64,000 nucleotides of DNA, taken from positions 11,842,001 through 11,906,000 of the forward strand of contig NC_060024.1 of the NCBI RefSeq assembly GCF_021134715.1, given 5' to 3'. This document shows, piece after piece, positions 48,687 through 60,776 of this stretch. Made by a program: the position numbers and the translations under genes. How positions within the stretch are numbered: the first letter of the stretch is position 1; each line of letters starts with the position of its first letter. The notes beneath the pieces are model-generated. The model worked only from the letters and a program-made list of their open reading frames with translations, did not search any database and was not told where the DNA came from. This stretch comes from Daphnia pulex (Eukaryota; Arthropoda; Branchiopoda; Diplostraca; Daphniidae).

Positions 48687-51600
48687 ATGAATACGTTCAG
48701 TATAACTTCCTATCCGCCAAACGATGTTTATCGTAATACGACAGAGAAGAACTTTTGATATTTAATTTCAATGCATATTATAGCCTCGTATAAAGCTATA
48801 GTCTATTTGAATCCCTTTCACGCCCCCCCCCCACATCACTTGTTATTTAATAATGCACGGATTAATTTTCTTTTTATTATTAATATCTTGTTAATTGTTA
48901 TTGTTGTGATCCCCCTAGATGCTAAAAAACCCCATCTAGTTCCACATTTCCATTGTGTATCTCAGAATAATGATGCGAGATTACAATGAATTTTGGTCAG
49001 TGATTTAATTATATTCGTGGCCACTAAATTTTTTAAATCAAAGACTGAAAAGAGGTTCGCAAAAAACGCCGTTATAGTACTCTGACGAGGAGGTGCCAGT
49101 GTGGCTGCAGGGGTCTCAATTGGTCATACAATTTGCTTGGAGTGTTGTAAAGTTAAAATATGTGAATTTGTTTGTTTGCCCACAGCCACAGACAAAGTTG
49201 TGAGATACAAAAAGAGGCCTGATCTGCAGTCGTTCTACAAAAGAGTTATTCAACGAACCCTAACTTAATCAACAAAAACCGGCAAGAGAAAACAGTCCCA
49301 GTCAAATAAGGAATAATCGTACTACGTACTATATGCGACTATATGTAACGATTCAGATCAACGCCACCAAAAAGTCAAAAGGAAAGAATCGAGATTATTT
49401 TTCCTTACCTTTTAAGGCTGGGATATTACAGCCAGGCATTCACAACCACCCATCCGTTGAAAAGTTGAAGACACCAGGGCTAGGAAAAAGGATGTCCTCG
49501 TGGATACACCCACACACACATGGGTGTACACGAGGATAAAGGGGTTTTAAAGAAAGGAGGAGGAAGAGATGTGTAGCTCGACTGACATGGGTAGTTTCTC
49601 CAATCAAGTGGAATGCAATGCTGATTATCTGTATAAAAAAAATATGAGTTACCAAAAATATTTGCAGAAAGAAGAAAGTTGAAATTGAGACTGTGGGTAG
49701 GCCTAAACCCTTTAATATTGTTAATAAACACTACACGAGAATTTAAGTTGTTCAGCAGGAATAAAAGTACACAAATCATTATCATAGCGATTATATACTG
49801 AGATTGTTGCTGATAACAGGGCACAGGCAAAATTTGCAGATCATGTAATGGCTGTCTTAGGCCTCAAATCTTCACAAAGGAGAAGGTTACAGCGCAAACA
49901 AACTGCCATTACTAGGGGCTTGCATGATAAATGCTAGTCAGGAACTACCACACTACCACAACAGCAGTAACAGGAACTGCTACTTATATTTAACTCTCCT
50001 ATACATTCCATTCGTTTTCTTAGTTTTGTGTTTACCTGCCAAACAGCATGGAGAGCGGAGAGCATGGAGAGCTGCAACACCAGAGTTTACACGTACGAGA
50101 ATCACATTTTTGTTATTTTAATTTGTTGTCTATGATAGTTGAATGTACTATTGCTCGTGCAGTCACGTTTCCAAAAAAAGTGATCTTAAACTTCGTCTCT
50201 TTTTCGAAATTTGTAACAAAGCATAAGCAGACGACACTAATCTTCTTATTGTAATCAGCATTTCAGCAATGCTAATATATCGATAGAATTAAAAATCGAT
50301 TCCCCCTTATCCAAATCGCTAAAAAATGATAAAAGCGGTTTTTGACTTTTTTCATTCACATTCGACATTCTGAGCCCTCCTAACACAGATAAGGTAAAAG
50401 TAAAAATTTGCACGAAACCCGCAGATAATTACTTAGACTAAAACAACCGCAATAAGACCATCCAGACCCAGAGGTCTTAACTCTTGGAATCCAAGAGAGA
50501 GTAAAAGAATATTAATCGCTATAAAGTTTCCGTGATGAAAAACTTACAAATTAAATCAATTGAGTCGCACTGTTCCCGGAAAATCCCCGTTAATCCATTG
50601 TTGACGACGCACTAGTCTAAAAAGAATAGCTCCTGTCATCTCTTTCATGAATATAAGTAGAAAAACAATTGTATAACTGGTTTGAATGACAGCATCTGAA
50701 TATTAGCTTTCGTTTGTCGCCTGGAGTAAGCAACTTTCTACAAAGACCTACAACGTAGAAATGCAAACGCATCAGTCGAATATTTAGGATGTTCCAATAA
50801 AAAACTTACATTCACACGAATTAAGCGGCTTTATTATTAGGAGAAAGCAGCACCCTCATCTTCTTACTTATGTAAAAAGCCGCTCCATTTTGCTCGTCGG
50901 TCGTGTGGTGAGGTTCTTGACTTTGAACGGAGCCAACCTGTTGGCTCCAACCTGCTTCAATATCTTATCCTCTTCGACACATCAGCAATAAGGTACAAAT
51001 ACCTTCAAGGGGTAATTGTAGGGCAACATGAGACTTCATGAAATCATACTCACTCAGCCAGAGAACTTACCGTGAAAAATCACCAACAAACTCGAATAAA
51101 CAACTTTAAATGAAAAAGCGTGAAAAAGAAATCAGCGACAAAGATTCAACCAACGGCCGAATTCCCAAGATGAAAGTAACAGAAAAATAAATAAGATATC
51201 AGCTAACGAGATTCAATCTTTTTGGCTACGAATTTAATTTTATCCCCAGCTTGCAGTCAACTGAAGATATAAATATAATCCCCCACAGCTAGAGCTCAAA
51301 GCCGATCACAAGACAATCTCTCAGCGAAATCTTACAACATTATCAATCTGCAGTCGACAGTTCAACCGTCAACCCTCCAGTAACACATCACGCGCCAACA
51401 TCCATCATGATCTGATTGGGGGAAACTAGAATCAACGACAATCCGGATTTCTTCAAACAGGGAAAATTTTCCCAATCATGAATATTTAATCCACAAAATA
51501 TTGTAAAAAAAATAAAAAGCCCCGAGAATTTGTCTCCACATATTTTTCATTATAATGCCCAATTATACTTTATTAATCTTATTTTATTATTGTAAATAAA

Positions 51601-53373
51601 ATGCCAAACATTTTCTTATGTCTCATTTTTTAGCTTGGATTTATCGCAATAACCTAATGAATTTTGAATAAACCTCAAAGTTTCGCATGGAAATCGTTCG
51701 CTTTGACGGTTGGCTGAGAAAATGATAATGCTTACATCCCCAAAAATAGTAAAAACATAAGACTGGTAAAAGTTATACTGGACTGGTCGTTTATTACGGA
51801 CGAATGTCACTGCCAACAGCTCCCGCTCGTGCTCTCCGCCGTGAGGTTTAAGTTTCTGGAAACTTACCAGCTCAACTGCTCGAAACCATTATCAGCAAAC
51901 ACGGTTTAGCAGCCTGTAGCTATTTCTTGGCCCTGATCGTAATCTTGATTGGAAAGACTATCATCATCGAGGTCGAATTACGAGCAACAGATAAGGTTTT
52001 CTATTCGTGATTACGCGACAAGATGACATTACACGGTTGCTTGATGGATTCTCCACAGACTGTTACGGTTCTTGGCCGGGAAAAAATTATGCGGAAGGCC
52101 GTTAGATGGCCGACGTCGTGATAAGCAATTATTTGCAGGAATTGGGATAACAAAAAGTCTGAAAACGAAATGTTGGATACTTACCAATGATGAAAAACAA
52201 CATTTTAGTTCGTAATTACAGAGACCAGCATTCTGTCTTATAAAGATTAAGCGAGTCCATTTAATCGTGACTTGATCAAGACAAGGTATGCACTATTTTT
52301 GGCCTCTTTCTTAAAAGCGTCAGCTTTTTGTGTAGCTTTTTGCGTTCTCTGTGTAACATCAACCACAGCTTTTTGTATTCAAACAGGAAACGATTTTCTT
52401 ACCAATATAAATAAGGTATATATTTAAATATCAACCTCAAGTGTGTTGACTGGAGGAGATCTTTTCCCATAAGAAAAAATAACCGGTTCGCTGGAACCAT
52501 TTTGGATTCGAAGAAAAAATCGAAGGAGGTCAATTGAGTACACGACACAATTAAACCAACATCACCGCTGCCGCTGCTTCGAGGCTGATGTGTTTTTTTT
52601 TTTACCCTCAAATTAACATTTACCCGTGCATACAAAATAATCACGGAGAAAGCTTTCACTCGTTTACAGAATTTAGCGCGCTATCCGAATTGAATGTTGT
52701 TGGACGATCCGGGACGATCACGAGAATTTTAATCTTTAAGATTAACAAATTATTGATCGGGGTTAACCAATAAATATCCTACTTTCTCTCCACTTAATGA
52801 CGCTCATAAACATTCTCCCGAGATTTCTGACAAGTCCCAACGGTACACACAGAACTGTGTCACGATAGAGGTGGGCCATCATTTTCTTCTTCTTCAAAGA
52901 ATGAAGTAAATTATGATGTTCGTGTTATTTGAATTGATTTTTAAAATCAAAACCAGCGGGGTATAACTGAAATATCTCCAACCTTAGGTCAGCTATCGGC
53001 TGTACACGCGTAGACTCATCTACAGGCCTGAGGGATCTGCACAGCTTTCTAAAACTGAAAGATAATTTGACTAAGAATAAGCGTGGCGGAAGTAAATCTA
53101 AGGTGATTTTAATAAACATAGGCTGCTTTGATATGAATCCATATTTAGAATATATAATTTAGTCACTCATGCATTTCTAATTTAATTTTCCATTAAATAA
53201 AGAGGGGATTTTTGCGAGCAAGCTGTGGGCTTATAGAATAATGAAAGAAGCCGACACATTCTATTGCTGAGCATTCGACGACGATACGTAACGATTTTTT
53301 TGACGGATGAGTAAGTAGAGCAAAGCTGAAAAATTAGACGATGAGTGATGAGGCGGAGGGGGTGAGGGACTGG
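48687..53373. other. Intergenic DNA between array genes 2 and 3
   Basis: This 4.7 kb gap is the longest in the array. No intact gene is visible. A possible family relic lies near 51.3-51.5 kb. Confidence 0.5.
51362..51479 (+). pseudogene. Possible remnant of an array paralogue
   Basis: A frame ending at a TGA near 51479 reads NPDFFKQGKFSQS, resembling the gene 4 C-terminus FFQQQGKFPRF. A UTR-like stretch ending CCAACATCCATCATG lies just before it. If real, promoter-side and C-terminal remnants were brought together by a deletion. The match is short and could be chance. Confidence 0.25.
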
Positions 53374-53458
53374 GTCACGTGACTCCAACATTTTGGTGAA
53401 AGCGGTACCGCGTCTTCACCTGGATATAAGACAGCATCGATGCCATTATGAATTCAGT
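53374..53458 (+). promoter_or_regulatory. Promoter of array gene 3
   Basis: GTCACGTGAC at 53374-53383, GATATAAG with TATAAG at 53425-53430, and TCAGT at 53454-53458. Confidence 0.75.
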
Positions 53459-53545
53459 GAGGTTCTAGCGTTTGACTTATCAACACGACTTCTAACATTT
53501 GACTCAACGAGCGGAACAATAAGACATATCAGCTCATCTACCAAC

Positions 53546-55168
53546 ATGAGGTTTAATGGATTTTCCAAGGTAATCACGCAAATCTATTTGTTGGTGGCAT
53601 CATCGCAGTGAAGTTTTCAATTGGCAAGTATTAGCTAATGTGTTGATCTTTGGTAATTTCAGTTTCTAGCCATGTTGACTGGCCTTAGTCTATTAGCACT
53701 GACAGTTGCCGCAGATCGTAGATTGGATGACTTGACTCAAGAAATCGAAGCTCGTGATGGTTCCTCACCGTACACTGGTGCTGGACAGCGTTCAATGAAA
53801 TTGCTCGGCAAATTTAAACGGACGAAATCACAATCTTACGCCCCACCAAAATCACATCAGAAACCAAAGTATCATCCTCCGCCGCAATATGGTCCGCCCA
53901 TACAATATGCTCCACCTCATCACGGACCCATCGCACCACCGCAATACGCCCCACCTCATTACGGGCCACCTAAACAGGAATACGGACCACCTAAGCATCA
54001 ATATGGGCCCCCTAAACATCAACATGGGCCGCCTAAACATCAGCCCGGCCCTCCTAATCATCAGTACGGGCCTCCTAAACCCGAATACGGGCCTCCTAAA
54101 CCCGAATACGGTCCGCCTAAACCCGAATACGGGCCTCCTAAACCTCAGTACGGACCCCCTAAAGGAAACTATAGAGCTCCAACAGCTGCGTACGGCCCAC
54201 CGCAACCAGCCTACCACCAGCCAAGTTCCGCTTACGTGCTGAAGCCACAGCCGCCAGCGTATGCAGCTCCACCGCCCCAGCAGCAAGTCTACGCCCAGCC
54301 AAGTCCAGACTACTCTCAACCACCATACACTGCTCCACCGCCACCACCACCATCGCCTTCAGTTGCCTATGCACCACTTCCTATAGCACCTCCAGCTTAC
54401 AGCAGTCCATCAATAACTTACGGCGCAATAGAACCGCCGCAAACTGACTACAACCAGCCCCCCTTGACTCTGAGTTACAACTCTCCATCAACCAACGATG
54501 ATGACGACGATGATTCGCGTGAATCGACTTCAAGCGACGATTCATCAGCATCCAATTACAATGCGCCAGCACCGCATCATCATTATGAACCGGCTGAGCC
54601 GAAACCATCGGACGACGATGTTAAAGACGTCAGCGACGATCAAGTCGAAGTAGCGCCAGTATTAGCGGCTTATGTGGCTACCGAGTCAAGTGTTCCCCCC
54701 AAACAGACGGAATTCATCCCTTCGTATCCGCACTATTCCGACGATACCGACAACAACCACCCGGAAACAGACGATTCTCCGAAACAGAGCGGATATGCTT
54801 CTTCGATTCCCAATCACAGCGTCCAAGAAACGGATAACAACCATCCAGTTGCAGCGGAAGAACCTCAAAAAGGAACGGAACCGGAAATCATTTCTGCGGT
54901 ATCGGAAGTTACGATCGATGAAATTCCAACGATTTCTCCTCCCGTCTCCGCGGATGAGGCGCTGGCTTATTCGCCCAACTTTGACGACAACAGCGCTTTT
55001 CCCGATTCAACCGATCACGATTTTTCTTCCCTGTTCAACCTCCCCAGTAATTTCTACAAACAGACAGACAACGGAGCGGACGCTAACAAGGGAAACGATT
55101 TCGGATTCTTCCAACTCGGCATCTTCCCCAAAACGAGCAGCTTCTTTGAGCAGAACTACAACGGCTAA
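53546..55168 (+). CDS. Array gene 3: secreted YGPPK-repeat protein
   Basis: Join 53546-53569 and 53663-55168 (93-base intron, phase 0), 509 residues. Exon 1 is MRFNGFSK; the signal core is FLAMLTGLSLLALTVAA. The family basic motif appears as SMKLLGKFKRTKSQSY. A dense array of seven-residue units (GPPKPEY, GPPKHQY and variants) follows, then Ala/Pro/Gln/Tyr-rich sequence. An acidic Ser-rich block with six consecutive Asp and an Asp/Glu/Thr-rich second half precede the conserved end DFGFFQLGIFPKTSSFFEQNYNG. The basic N-half and acidic C-half could favour self-association, which is inference. Tyr-Pro-Lys repeats recall adhesive and matrix proteins in composition only. Confidence 0.87.
53885..54168 (+). 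repeat. 21-base coding repeats (YGPPK units)
   Basis: About a dozen units encode Y-G-P-P-[KI]-x-x. The units at about 54068-54150 are nearly identical at the DNA level (GGGCCTCCTAAACCCGAATA), showing recent expansion. Confidence 0.85.
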
Positions 55169-57661
55169 CAAGAAATTTCATCAACCATTGGGATTGAGAC
55201 TAACCACTGACGGTGACTTATTCAATCCTCAATTTTGATTGTTTTCACTTTACTGATGTTGAATTTGCGCGATTTGTTTTTTCTTAGATGCGGCTAATCA
55301 GATCTGTAGAGTTCAGATCGTCTTTGTTTGCTTGTTATGAAAATGTGTCTCTTACTCTCTTTTTCGCGATGGCTCAAAATATTCCCGAAGAATTGGCACC
55401 TGTTGAATTTGTGCCCTTAACCATATATTGGATCTCTCTAATACATAAGATCAAAAACTCGTACGCTTTCTCCAACAGGTGCCAATCCACCGCAGATTTC
55501 ATTTTGGCAGCGCATTCACCTTTTTTCACTTCAACTTCAATTTCACCCTCATCGTTTGCCATCAAGAAAGTGTTTTTTAATGTTATAGAGATCGTTATTT
55601 GCTTTGTTAAACCATGTATGCAATGTAAGAGGGCATCAAATAAAAGCTTTTTAAAAATATCCGCCCTGCGCGATTATTATTTGATTACAGTCAAGTGAGC
55701 ACGTTATTTTGAAACATGTCTCATAATGGCTTTCAGAATGTTAAAAAAAGGTTCGGGGGAGTCTAACAAGATTTTTCCGGACGACTTGGCTGTATACTAG
55801 CTACGACGCTGCTAGTCAACATAATGCGGAAATGCGTAACGTTGCCAGATTGGTTCGTCTGGAAGACACTGCATCTATAATGTATATAGCCTAACCGTGC
55901 TTATTATATATACAACCGCAAGCGCGTCCGCTTTTCCAATTGATGTTGAGCAATCGCCATCGCGCTTCGTTCCAAGCTTTTGACGAAACAATAAAAAAAG
56001 CGTAAAACAAACCGGTCGATCAAATCGATTAAGCGTAGTATAGTCTTCTCTAGGATACATAATTATAAGTGAATCGTGACAGCCATCTGTTAATATTCAT
56101 TACGTAACACAGTTACTGAATAAATGTTGACGGCTGTGAGGAGCTCCATCCTTATATCAACTGTGAAGTGAAGCTTGACGAACGATCTATTAACTCAGCT
56201 TCCTATGTTGCCAAGATATAATGGTGTCAAGACATCTCCGCTGGCTGTGGGTGAAAACACTGAAAGCAGTCTCTTATATAACGTATTAGTTTCCAATGAG
56301 CTAAGGGAAAGCCTTGTTTGCTGGTGTCTTTGAGAAGAAAGACGTTAGAGATCAGCGGCAGATCATTTGTCCCAAGTCCAAAGCTGTATATACTACGCTA
56401 TAGCCTACTTTCTGACTTCAGTTAATTAGGCTATTTTAGTCGAACTTTTGAATTCAAGCCGAACGTATTCTGCCCTGCAAGTATATGGAAGTTTGCCATA
56501 ACCGAATTAGGTCGTATTATACGTCTCTACGAATAGAGGAGCAACAACATAAATGACTCCATCGGACATACGTATAATTACATACCGTATGCTTCTTTAC
56601 TATTGCATTTGAAGTATATATATGTAGTCTAATGATTAATATACCTACCTGGGTTTTTCCCATGTGGAGCCAGAATGTTTAACAAAGAATTTGAACGCCT
56701 ATTCCCTTATTTACTCAACGGCCGAGAATTTTGGGACAAATGTGAAAAAAAAAAAACAACAATAAAACAACAAAAAACCTTATATAACAAATTCCATTGT
56801 AATTATTTACGGTAATAAATCATATAAGCCGACGATAAAAATAATGTGGGAGAAAAAGAAAAAAAAAAAAAGAATTGTCTCCTGTCTTATACCGTTCCGC
56901 CACCGGCATGCGCACAGCGAGGCTATATACATGTGAAATTATGTATAGCGCTCGTGTGTTGTGCTGGAATTGTATGCATCTATCATGGGAGAAGGAATTA
57001 CCCAATTTTTATTCACAAAATAAATATACTGTACAGTGTCACGCGGTTAACTTTTATTGTTTAACAAACCACGAATATAGCACCGAAATATTTTCTGCTG
57101 GAAAAACAAACTGTAATAAAACAATATTAAAAGGCTGTCAGTCCATGTAAGTTACGGATCAGATTCATTTATTCTTTGGAATAGAATTAACTTAACTATA
57201 ATTTACTATTTTCGTTAAATTGAGAACTGAGAAGGCTATATTAGTTATTAGCGCCATCTCATATGTTCAAGAGACGTTTCGTCGGTGAATAGTACAGCGC
57301 TCCGTTGCCATTATTCACGTCCATAAATAAAAACAAAATTCCGCTTCTTTTTTCTTTCTTCAACCGGGGTTGCGTACTGAGATATAACTAACAATGGCAC
57401 CTTGATTAATTTTGAATCGAACATCGCGTATAACATAACGGGGAGGAATCAAAAAGAGTACGTGAATTCTTGATAGTTGCTGTAATTCTTAATTTTGCAG
57501 GAGTTCAGTACTACGATGCTGGAGGATCCATTGGCGTAGAAATAAAATGAAGAGGCCACAGTGACAGTCTGTTGCTGAATATTAACGAGAGTAAGTAGCG
57601 CAAATCTCCATAAACCAACGCGGAAATGTTATACGCGCATATACCGGCAGGGAAATGACAC
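55169..57661. other. 3' flank of gene 3 and intergenic DNA
   Basis: A canonical AATAAA at 55639-55644 may end gene 3, giving a UTR of about 490 bases. The rest has no supported gene. A 63-residue minus-strand frame at 55374-55565 looks unusually protein-like but has no start, splice or family support. Confidence 0.45.
55639..55644 (+). terminator. Candidate polyA signal of gene 3
   Basis: AATAAA, the first canonical hexamer I noted after the stop codon at 55168. Confidence 0.4.
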
Positions 57662-57732
57662 GTCACGTGACAGGACCGGCCGTCCAGCCTCAACTGGATA
57701 CTATATATAAGAGAGTCGACGTGGCATTCATT
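57662..57732 (+). promoter_or_regulatory. Promoter of array gene 4
   Basis: GTCACGTGAC at 57662-57671, TATATAA at 57704-57710, and TCATT at 57728-57732. Spacing is slightly tighter than in genes 1-3. Confidence 0.7.
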
Positions 57733-57792
57733 ACTTAGTTCATCAAAGAACTTTGGAATACACGCTCAGGAAAAAACCGACTAGCGCCCAGC

Positions 57793-59619
57793 ATGGCACG
57801 TTGCAGAATCTTAAAGGTACGACATTTGGAAAAGTAAATTTGATTTCAGTTGGGAGAGAGAACGAACATTGACCATATTTCTACCTTTTTATTTTGCATG
57901 TAGCTTCACACCTTTTTGCTGGCTTTAACAATAGTTCTAACGATGGCAGATGAGGACAGGTCGAATAAATCGGCTGAGCGGAAAGATGTGATGCGAACCG
58001 CCCGATGTGAGCACCACGATCACGACGAAAAACCACCATCGAAATGGCTAGCAAAGTTCAAAAAAACCAAACTCTACGGCCCATCGAAATCCCAGCACCG
58101 ACAAAAGACTCACTACGGACAACCTCAAGCACATATTCGACCGCCACCGCAATACGTACGGACTCAGACGAATTACAACATTCCGTCCTTCCATCCACCA
58201 GCTATACCTCCGCCGACATATAACCCTCATCTTCACAGCAGCAATCCCAATTATGTTTTACCGCAGCATTCTTATTCTCCCGTGAAGATTTATAGTTCGC
58301 CCCCACAAGTTCAAAGTTTCAATCCTCCAGCACAACACCTTCCACTTGCCCCAACCGAAGCACCTCCTTATCCTCAAGATCCGGAAGACTTTGAAGGCTA
58401 CAGTCTTCATGCACTTGTTCATAACCCGCTAGTTCCTCATTCACAAGTTCCGGTATCCCCCGTGAACCTTTACGGTTATCCCTCACAAGAACAGAATTTC
58501 AATCTTCCGGCACAGCACTCTCTACTTGTCTCCACCGAAGCACCGATTCTTTCTACCTATTACAGTAACGCTCCCTCTCATCAAGATCTTGGAGATCCCA
58601 AAGATTATAGTTCTCCAACACCTGTTATTAATAATCACCCACCGGTTCCGTTATTTTCCGTGACAAATACTCATGATGGCTATCCTTCACAAGCGCAAAA
58701 TTTTAATCTCCCGCCAGACTCTTCCACCGACGCACCGGTTCCTTCTACTCACACTAATACTCCTTATCGTCAAGATCCTGTTGAACCGGAAATTCCTACA
58801 GTGCCTGTTAATAATCCATCAGCTTCTTATTCTCCATCACAAGTCCCGGTGTCGCCAGCGTCGTATGTTCCACCTTCACCCAATCACTTGGAGATTCGGG
58901 ATCCCGATCCTCCGGCGATCACTCCTCCTGTTTCCACCGAAGCAACAGTCAATCAAACTTCTTCTTATGCCGGAAGTTATGGTATTCCAACAACGACCCC
59001 TTACTCACAGGATGCTGCTAAAACAGAGAAAGTTCCTTACTCTTCACGACGTCCGAGTCGCCGTCCATCAAAGGCTCCAACTTACGCTCCTTCAACCTAT
59101 TCCTCACCTGTCACTACTGAAAGGACGGCTTACACTTCTCCTTCGTACAGTGATTTTGAAAATCCTCCTGTTAGCAGTACGCCAGTATTTTATCCATCGC
59201 CAGCTACTACAAGCTACGATCCTTCAACTTACACTCCACCTGTCACTGAAGCCCCGGCCTATTTTCCTCATTACTTTGGTGATGATTTTGATGCTCACTC
59301 TTTCGATGATCCTGATCCTGAACCAGAACCTTTAGGAAAGCCAACTTTCTTCCCGAGTTACGACGATTCACCGTTCTCGTACAATAATCCTTCTTTCTTC
59401 GAGGACTCCCAGAATGTTTCTCCTCCAGTCTATAGCGAAGAACCATTTCGTAAAGCCAACAGCCGACCATCGGCAGAAATTCCTGATTATTACAGTAACG
59501 AAGATGAGAAAGACGACGCTTGGAAAGACGATGAGGAAGAAGAATTTTTTCAGCAGCAGGGAAAGTTTCCCAGGTTTGATGAGTTCGTTAAACAGATGAT
59601 GAGCATAGGTAGAAAGTAG
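57793..59619 (+). CDS. Array gene 4: secreted Pro/Ser/Tyr-rich protein
   Basis: Join 57793-57816 and 57904-59619 (87-base intron, phase 0), 579 residues. Exon 1 is MARCRILK; the signal core is LHTFLLALTIVLTMA. A His/Asp cluster (CEHHDHDEK) precedes the basic motif SKWLAKFKKTKLYGPSK. YGPPK arrays are absent. Instead the middle holds longer, diverged repeats with FNPPAQH or FNLPAQH, STEAP, YPSQ(A/E)QNF and PVSP elements. The end is acidic (DEKDDAWKDDEEEEFF), followed by QQGKFPRFDEFVKQMMSIGRK, which aligns with the gene 1 ending (FPNLDEIFKQIF) rather than with genes 2, 3 and 5. A plausible metal or matrix contact by the His cluster is speculation. Confidence 0.86.
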
Positions 59620-60776
59620 AATTTTGCCCACCGTTTTATTAACGTCTGGTAACAGTAACGAAAATTTACTGTTCGATTATTACCCGAATCTTCCCAAAAT
59701 ATTCACTATATTGTAAATTACTTTCTTTGACTGAATTGACTCGTTCTCGTCATCGTATTTAATATTTAAAATGTGTTAAATATACTATAATGTTTATATC
59801 GTCCAGATTTCAGTTTTCTTGTATTGAACTGTCGAATTTAGTAAAAAGTTGATATCGATTGAGTTTCAAACAATTTTTGTTCAGACTTTCCAGATATGCT
59901 TTGTTGTGATCAATATTAATTGGAATTGAATTTACCTTACAGTAGTCCAGGCATCATGTGTGAGCTGACCTAAATTTCTATTAAAGGGAAAGCAATCGTG
60001 TTTTTACTTCTATCGAATTATTGTGTGGAGTCAACGGCCAAGATTAAAACAGAAATGAAATAATATGTGGATATTTTCACGCGAGAACATAGTATATAGA
60101 CTTTTGTCGTCCTGTAGAATGCGATGTCGTTAAAAGTAACTCAAGCAGCCGGAGCTAGTATATAAACGTTTTATTTTTGTTTGTCCGTATACTTGTGTCG
60201 TGGGGCTGTTCCCAGACCCTTTTCTCTTTTCCTTGTTTCCCTGTGACACTTTTTTTTTTTCTTTTTTTAATAAACAGAAGCGTTTGGCTGGATTTGGAAA
60301 AAAATTTCACCGCTAGATGCAAGTAGCCATAAGCGCGCCTGGTATTGAGGCCATAAATTGCCGTATTGCCGGTAAATGGAATCGGTCCATAGATTCAGGG
60401 TAACCAGCCATCGTTTTGTCCTCTCTTCTTTTTGCCAGCTGAGTTTCCTCATTTAATGGGTAACGCAGGGATTTTACCGCCATTACGTACTGTGCTCTCC
60501 AACCAACCAACCACCTTTTTAGTTCGCTCCCGACACAAGGTAGATATTTCCTTATTGATGAGCTACAAGGTACAATTGTACAAATTTCTAATCTATTGTG
60601 ACATTTTAATGCTCGAGGACTGTGTGCCCTGTGACCAGGCTGAGCCCCAAAAAAGAAAAGTCGCACTGCTAATTGCTTCAAAGGAATTTAACAGAAGACA
60701 TCATCGTGCTACTAGCATTTATACAAGTGTATAGCTCTTGAGTCTCGAATCGAATTTCAACGTTAGGCCAAGCAAC
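59620..60776. other. Intergenic DNA and 5' region of gene 5
   Basis: No gene is visible. Gene 5 lacks the GTCACGTGAC site present before genes 1-4. The only TATA-like string near its start is TTTATACAAG at about 60717-60727, 50-60 bases before the ATG, so its promoter is uncertain. Confidence 0.5.

Noticed and set aside
47100-54200. Regularly spaced short repeats that could suggest CRISPR or satellite DNA
   Set aside because: They are in frame, encode PPQPEY and YGPPK units and lie inside open genes; there are no unique spacers.
55374-55565. 63-codon minus-strand frame with protein-like composition
   Set aside because: No family recognised, no promoter or splice support, overlapped by a longer plus-strand frame, and no continuation in flanking DNA.
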